Origin: Lewinella sp050633125
GTDB taxonomy: Bacteria; Bacteroidota; Bacteroidia; Chitinophagales; Saprospiraceae
Direction: 5' to 3'
Assembly (NCBI RefSeq): GCF_050633125.1
Contig: NZ_JBOEFX010000021.1
Location: 62,001 to 126,000 of the forward strand
Length of the DNA: 64,000 nucleotides
A model generated the notes under the pieces. That model was not told the DNA's origin, did no database searches, and saw nothing but the letters and a program-made list of their open reading frames with translations. The position numbers and the translations under genes were made by a program. Below are positions 60,345 through 64,000 of the stretch, piece after piece (the first letter of the stretch is position 1; every line of letters starts with the position of its first letter).

Positions 60345-60367
60345 TGAATCATTCACTACCTCCTTTG
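60333..60367. terminator. Hairpin overlapping the EamA stop codon
   Basis: A 17-bp stem (one mismatch) CAAAGGAGATAGTGAAT/ATTCACTACCTCCTTTG with a 1-base central loop. It contains the stop codon TAG 60342-60344 and lies 37 bases from the end of the convergent gene, so it may terminate both. Confidence 0.65.
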
Positions 60368-60403
60368 TATCTGGAAAATCGACATTGATTTTCTGCGCAG
60401 CAA

Positions 60404-61078
60404 TTAAAGGTCTTTCAACTTCTGCTTCGTCGCTTCAATCAATTCTTGTTGTGCTTTGATTTCAGCTTCTTTATCACTTTGGCTTTGGTCATTTGTTTTG
60501 ATATCCTCTTCTGCACGCGCAATAGCTTCTTGTGCTTTTACGATATCACGCTCAAGACGCTCCTTGTCGTTCCCCAATTTCTTAAGATCACTTTCCAAAT
60601 CATCAAGTGCTTTTTCTTGTGCTTTGATTTGCATGCGTATATTTTCCTTCGCTACTTCGAGTCCAAAGCGGATCAACATCTTTTCGGCTTCCAGATAGCG
60701 ATCTGCGTGTGTGTTAGCCGCAAGGTAGGCTCCGCCCAAATCAATCCACATGGAAAGTTCAGACCCTTGATCTTTGCCTTTATCTTCAATACTCGTGTAA
60801 ATATCGATGGTGTTACCTTTTCCGATAGCAGCAATTTCAGCATCGTCGCTAAAGTATTCCTTAGTTCTTCGGTCATACTTGGCACGAGTGCCATAAAAGT
60901 CTTTCGAGAAATCCTCCCACAAATCACCAACTGTTTTTGCATCGAGGTCAGGGATTTCTAGAACAATAGACTCGTAAACACCTTGACTCATCGTCTTACG
61001 TTCGTTCCGAGTTTGGGCCTGTAAGCTAACAGAAAGAAGAAGTAATAAGGCTGAAAAGTAAATGGATATGGTTTTCAT
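60404..61078 (-). CDS. Exported coiled-coil protein of unknown function
   Basis: A 224-residue protein. A signal peptide (MKTISIYFSALLLLLSVSLQAQ) is followed by a globular N-terminal part (about 25-125, with YESIVLEIPDLDAKTVGDLWEDFSKDFYGTRAKYDRRTKEYF). The C-terminal coiled coil (about 135-224) is rich in Lys, Glu and Ala. No domain is recognised by name; similar proteins with this N-terminal half occur in Bacteroidota. It is convergent with the EamA gene and shares its hairpin terminator. Confidence 0.8.
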   Translation of the reverse strand: MKTISIYFSALLLLLSVSLQAQTRNERKTMSQGVYESIVLEIPDLDAKTVGDLWEDFSKDFYGTRAKYDRRTKEYFSDDAEIAAIGKGNTIDIYTSIEDKGKDQGSELSMWIDLGGAYLAANTHADRYLEAEKMLIRFGLEVAKENIRMQIKAQEKALDDLESDLKKLGNDKERLERDIVKAQEAIARAEEDIKTNDQSQSDKEAEIKAQQELIEATKQKLKDL

Positions 61079-61255
61079 GCTTTGCGTTTTTTTTGAAAAT
61101 AATTATATAGTTTAATCCAAGCTAAGTTAGCAGGCTAAACCTGTTACTAAGACGTAATTTTTAGTGTTGGTCACAACTCTCCCTCTCTAACAACCTTGCT
61201 CCTCTTTAGGATGTTCTTTTAGGGCTTTACCAATTGAAACACAAAAAGAGTATTT

Positions 61256-62494
61256 ATGGATGTGCGGCGGTTCATTTTTCCTGGGGTAATTTTGATCTAT
61301 TTTGTAACGCTCTGGTTTCTAAATCAGCAAAGTCCTTATGATGCGTTTCCAGAAGGAATAGCTAGAAATGTCGCTTATGGCTTTTACCAGATAAGCTTGT
61401 ATTATATTCCTGGGGTAATCGTTTATTTGCTGTTTTTTCGTCGTAAGGTCACGCCTTTCTCTAATCTAATAGTAGGAATGATGGTGGTGGTGTTTGCCAC
61501 ACAATTACTGCTGGGGTTGTATTTTTTACTGATTCATCTGGGATGGAATATTCAACAAGCGTTTTTTTACCTTCAAAATCAACAGCCACCCCGCTGGTCG
61601 ATAGAGCGACTGAAATTAATAAAACAGATCGGTCTCGCGCTTACCGCTATTCCTTTTAGCTATTTTATCTATGGCATAACCAAAGGGAAATACAATTACC
61701 AAGTCAATCATATCCCACTGGTTTTTCCGGACCTGCCTGAAATATTCGATGGTTTTCGGCTGCTACAAATTTCGGATATTCACTCGGGGAGTTTTGACAG
61801 TATGAAAGGCGTGAAGAAAGGAATTCGTAAAATTGCTGAGCAAGAAGCCGATCTGGTCGTTTTTACTGGCGACCTTGTGAATGGCCGAGCCGATGAAATT
61901 TTACCTTTTGCTCCCCATTTTGCATCCCTGAGTGCGCCTTTTGGCAAATATGCGGTCACAGGGAACCACGACTATAGCTATGGTGGGGCCTTCGGCAATC
62001 AAGAAGCATGGCGAGCTAATGTTCAGGCGGTACAAGATAATTATGGGAAATGCGGCTTTGAATTGCTAAACAACCGTACGGTCGCACTCACCAAAGGGGG
62101 CGAAACCATCTACCTCTCCGGAGTAGAAAACTGGGGCAAGCCGCCGTTTCCACAATATGGTGATTTGAATTTAGCACTCCGTGATGTGCCTGATGATGGA
62201 TTTAAAGTGCTCCTCTCTCACGACCCCTCTCATTGGGACGAGAAAGTACTGCCGCACCAAAGCAAGGTTCACCTGACGCTTTCGGGGCACACCCACGGGA
62301 TGCAGTTTGGCCTCAATTTTAAGTACCTCAAATGGAGCCCTATCCAATTTGTCTATCCCCGCTGGGCAGGTTTGTACGAAGAGGCTCGACAATTTCTTTA
62401 CGTCAATCGGGGTTTTGGCTGGTTGGCTTTCCCTGGCCGCATAGGTATGTATCCTGAAATCAGCGTCTTTGAACTACGCAAAGGAAGAGAATAG
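61256..62494 (+). CDS. Membrane-anchored metallophosphoesterase (YkuE-like)
   Basis: A 412-residue protein with four N-terminal membrane helices (about 5-22, 43-61, 67-92 and 122-142). A calcineurin-like phosphoesterase domain facing one side of the membrane follows: LLQISDIHSGSFDSMKG, VVFTGDLVNGRADE, YAVTGNHDYSYGG, VLLSHDPSHWDEKV and LSGHTHGMQFG. Related YkuE/YaeI enzymes act on lipid-linked phosphoesters, but the substrate here is unknown. The stop is only five bases from the convergent NTF2-like gene. Confidence 0.92.
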   Translation: MDVRRFIFPGVILIYFVTLWFLNQQSPYDAFPEGIARNVAYGFYQISLYYIPGVIVYLLFFRRKVTPFSNLIVGMMVVVFATQLLLGLYFLLIHLGWNIQQAFFYLQNQQPPRWSIERLKLIKQIGLALTAIPFSYFIYGITKGKYNYQVNHIPLVFPDLPEIFDGFRLLQISDIHSGSFDSMKGVKKGIRKIAEQEADLVVFTGDLVNGRADEILPFAPHFASLSAPFGKYAVTGNHDYSYGGAFGNQEAWRANVQAVQDNYGKCGFELLNNRTVALTKGGETIYLSGVENWGKPPFPQYGDLNLALRDVPDDGFKVLLSHDPSHWDEKVLPHQSKVHLTLSGHTHGMQFGLNFKYLKWSPIQFVYPRWAGLYEEARQFLYVNRGFGWLAFPGRIGMYPEISVFELRKGRE

Positions 62495-62499
62495 TAGCC

Positions 62500-62955
62500 T
62501 TAATCCTTAATTTGGTTCCAAATATCGAGGTAGATCTTCCAGTCACCGTCAACTCTTTTCCAAATGATAACGTACTTGCCACGCCACGAGATTTCTTTCC
62601 CGTCTGCAAGTAGGGTCTTACCTTCGTAGTAGCCGTAGTCGTAGGCTTCTTTGCCAATGATTTTTATTTCACTGGGAATTATTTTATGGTAGCTAACACT
62701 AGCTTCACCTGACGGTTTCCAATAATTGGTAATCTTCACTCGCCCGGCAATAATGTCTGTATTATTGGGGAATATCTTTGCATCTTCGGTATAAGCTGCA
62801 CCAATATTTTCGCTGTCTCCCGCCATGACGTATTCGGAAAATTGGGCGATGTTCTCCAGGATACGGTCAATATGTTTTTGTTTACCCTCGTAGGTTTGGC
62901 TAAAGCCAGTATTGAATAATAGGAAAGCAAAACAGGTGGCTAATAGGTATTTCAT
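62500..62955 (-). CDS. Exported NTF2-like (DUF4440-type) protein
   Basis: A 151-residue protein. A signal peptide (MKYLLATCFAFLLFNTGFSQ) is followed by one cone-shaped alpha+beta NTF2-like domain: IAQFSEYVMAGDSENIGAAYTEDAKIFPNNTDIIAGRVKI, VSYHKIIPSEIKIIG, YDYGYYEG and WRGKYVIIWKRVDGDWKIYLDIWN. Exported members are common and usually of unknown function. The alpha/beta-hydrolase gene ends 14 bases upstream on the same strand, so they form a probable operon. Confidence 0.88.
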   Translation of the reverse strand: MKYLLATCFAFLLFNTGFSQTYEGKQKHIDRILENIAQFSEYVMAGDSENIGAAYTEDAKIFPNNTDIIAGRVKITNYWKPSGEASVSYHKIIPSEIKIIGKEAYDYGYYEGKTLLADGKEISWRGKYVIIWKRVDGDWKIYLDIWNQIKD

Positions 62956-62969
62956 AGGTGCAATTTACT

Positions 62970-63791
62970 TTAGTGAAAGTTAATGTGTGTCAGAAGAACT
63001 TTTGCGGTCTTCTCATTGACAAGATCGTGATTCCCTGGGGTATCAACAATTTTGATGTTATTGTTTTTTGAAAAATACACTCTGATGGCTTTGTTAGGTA
63101 CAAAGCGATCTTGTTCCGCCAGAACCAGTAGTGTAGGAATGGTCGTTTTCGCCCAAAACAATTTTCGATCAGAACGAGAGGTGCGCAAATGTCGAAGAGA
63201 ATTATAGGTACGAAACAGGAGATTCCGCTTATCAGAAGGATACAATTGAACCTCTGCATAGCGGCGATGGAAATTACTTACAAGGTTCAGTCTAGCCCCT
63301 AGGTTAACAAAAAAGCGTAACCAGGCAGGCCAATTCAGGGCCCATTCTGCAATCCTTTGCATCAAAAGTGGTGGCACCCGATCAAAGCTTCCAATTCCCG
63401 CAGGAGCGAGCAAAATGAATTGTTCAACTTTTTCGGTCCAGGTATTCCCGGTGCAAACAATAAGGCGTGCGCCCAGGCTGTGGCCGGCTAAATGAAAGGT
63501 GGCGTGCCCTTCGTGTTGGGCAATGGCAGCAATCGCTTCTTCAATGTCCTTTGGGTGAAATTCTGAACCCTTCCAGCTAGTTTGTCCATGAAAAGGGAGG
63601 TCCGGCGCGCAAATGGTGTATTGATCTCCCAAGACCGTTGCCCACAAAGCAAAAACACTCGCATCGTAGTCATAACCATGCAAGGCAATCATTAATTTCG
63701 GGCCACTTCCGTAGGAACATACATGAACCTGGCGACCCGGGAGGTCGAGGAAATAATCACGCTGAATAGGCTGGTCCGGTTGCGGACACAT
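62970..63791 (-). CDS. Alpha/beta hydrolase
   Basis: A 273-residue hydrolase with LMIALHGYDYDASVFALWATVLGD, CAPDLPFHGQTSWKG, the nucleophile elbow LAGHSLGARLIV (Ser near 120), VLAEQDRFVPNKAI (Asp) and TPGNHDLVNEK (His). It has no signal peptide. ATG 63791 gives MCPQPDQPIQ; an in-frame GTG at 63857 would extend it by 22 residues and leave only 3 bases before the divergent lipoprotein gene, so I prefer the ATG. The substrate is unknown. It is probably cotranscribed with the NTF2-like gene. Confidence 0.88.
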   Translation of the reverse strand: MCPQPDQPIQRDYFLDLPGRQVHVCSYGSGPKLMIALHGYDYDASVFALWATVLGDQYTICAPDLPFHGQTSWKGSEFHPKDIEEAIAAIAQHEGHATFHLAGHSLGARLIVCTGNTWTEKVEQFILLAPAGIGSFDRVPPLLMQRIAEWALNWPAWLRFFVNLGARLNLVSNFHRRYAEVQLYPSDKRNLLFRTYNSLRHLRTSRSDRKLFWAKTTIPTLLVLAEQDRFVPNKAIRVYFSKNNNIKIVDTPGNHDLVNEKTAKVLLTHINFH

Positions 63792-63860
63792 AAATTGTAT
63801 TTTGCTTGAAAAGTAAACGTGAAGACCTTGAATGTCGTTCAAAGATAAATCAAACACCGT

Positions 63861-64000
63861 ATGAATTTCAACAAATCGATTTTCCCGCTTGTATTGCTAA
63901 TGATCCTCAGTGCACTGCTTTGGCAAAGCTGCGCTGCACCCAGTATCAAATCTACTGCTCAGCCGGTGAGCCACACAATCTGGGACAGCCTCCTTCGCAA
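63861..64000 (+). CDS. DUF547-like lipoprotein, 3' partial
   Basis: The frame starting ATG 63861 is open to the window edge (46 residues). A signal MNFNKSIFPLVLLMILSALLWQSC ends in a lipobox cysteine (24). The mature start has VSHTIWDSLLR, which matches the first helix of DUF547 proteins (H-x-x-W-D-x-L-L). The gene continues beyond the window, so the family call is tentative. It is divergent from the alpha/beta hydrolase, with 69 bases between ATG codons. Confidence 0.6.
   Translation, partial: MNFNKSIFPLVLLMILSALLWQSCAAPSIKSTAQPVSHTIWDSLLR

Noticed and set aside
60446..60961. 171-codon plus-strand frame inside the exported coiled-coil gene
   Set aside because: Antisense shadow; its Phe/Cys-rich composition arises from the reverse complement of Lys/Glu-rich codons.
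1..64000. CRISPR arrays, tRNA/rRNA genes, insertion sequences or prophage genes
   Set aside because: I looked through the spacers and found no regularly spaced repeats, no cloverleaf-like CCA-ended sequences, no transposase or integrase; the repeats present are short hairpins and one dispersed 79-base element.

Overview
The window looks like chromosomal DNA of a marine or soil Bacteroidota, probably a Saprospiraceae/Lewinella-like member (inference). The reasons are: families largely confined to that phylum (DUF4270, DUF4290, DUF4286, DUF2851, DUF5916, DUF6029, Omp28); two secreted proteins with type IX secretion (T9SS) C-terminal sorting domains; few Shine-Dalgarno sites; and many -7 boxes of the Bacteroidota form TAnnTTTG. 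I see no tRNA, rRNA, CRISPR array, transposase or phage gene. One 85-base run of N (45799-45883) marks an assembly gap.

Layout. 1-7.8 kb: the ligase end of a bacterial Pnkp RNA-repair enzyme, an RlmD-type rRNA methyltransferase, a hybrid histidine kinase followed by a stand-alone Hpt protein, rmlA and a tandem universal stress protein. 7.8-13.5 kb: a GC-rich hairpin spacer, parE, a membrane-anchored coiled-coil protein, two paralogous four-helix membrane proteins and a cyclophilin. 13.6-25.4 kb is an envelope/secretion region: a TlpA-like thioredoxin, DUF6029, an Omp28-like lipoprotein, a large M4 peptidase with T9SS domain, small lipoproteins, a 688-residue lipoprotein with an HExxH site, and a LytS-type kinase. 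25.5-31.2 kb: an unusual SDR, lpxH, a PaaE-like reductase and the rpsF-rpsR-rplI operon.

31.2-33.6 kb is a compact stress island: an ECF sigma factor, two small membrane proteins and a His-rich Hsp20. A 30-base two-part promoter-like motif with identical spacing lies before the sigma gene and before the second transcript, which suggests an autoregulated sigma regulon. 33.7-46.6 kb: a CurA-like reductase, a DUF5916 outer-membrane protein, murA (active-site Cys replaced by Asp), glmS, DUF4270, a short glycogen-synthase-like protein, panC, panD and smpB. 46.7-64 kb: dipeptidyl peptidase IV, hydrolases, a secreted cytochrome c/copper-monooxygenase-like T9SS protein, a TIR-like/substrate-binding-protein fusion, DUF554, DUF2851, pgl, an OmpH-like lipoprotein, an EamA transporter, a metallophosphoesterase and a partial DUF547-like lipoprotein at the edge.

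The best candidate for an undescribed system is the 499-residue protein at 51659-53158. It joins an N-terminal TIR-like domain to an NMT1/SsuA-like ligand-binding domain and has no signal peptide. Next come the ECF/Hsp20 island with its shared motif, a 79-bp dispersed intergenic repeat, and several GC-rich intergenic hairpin islands.
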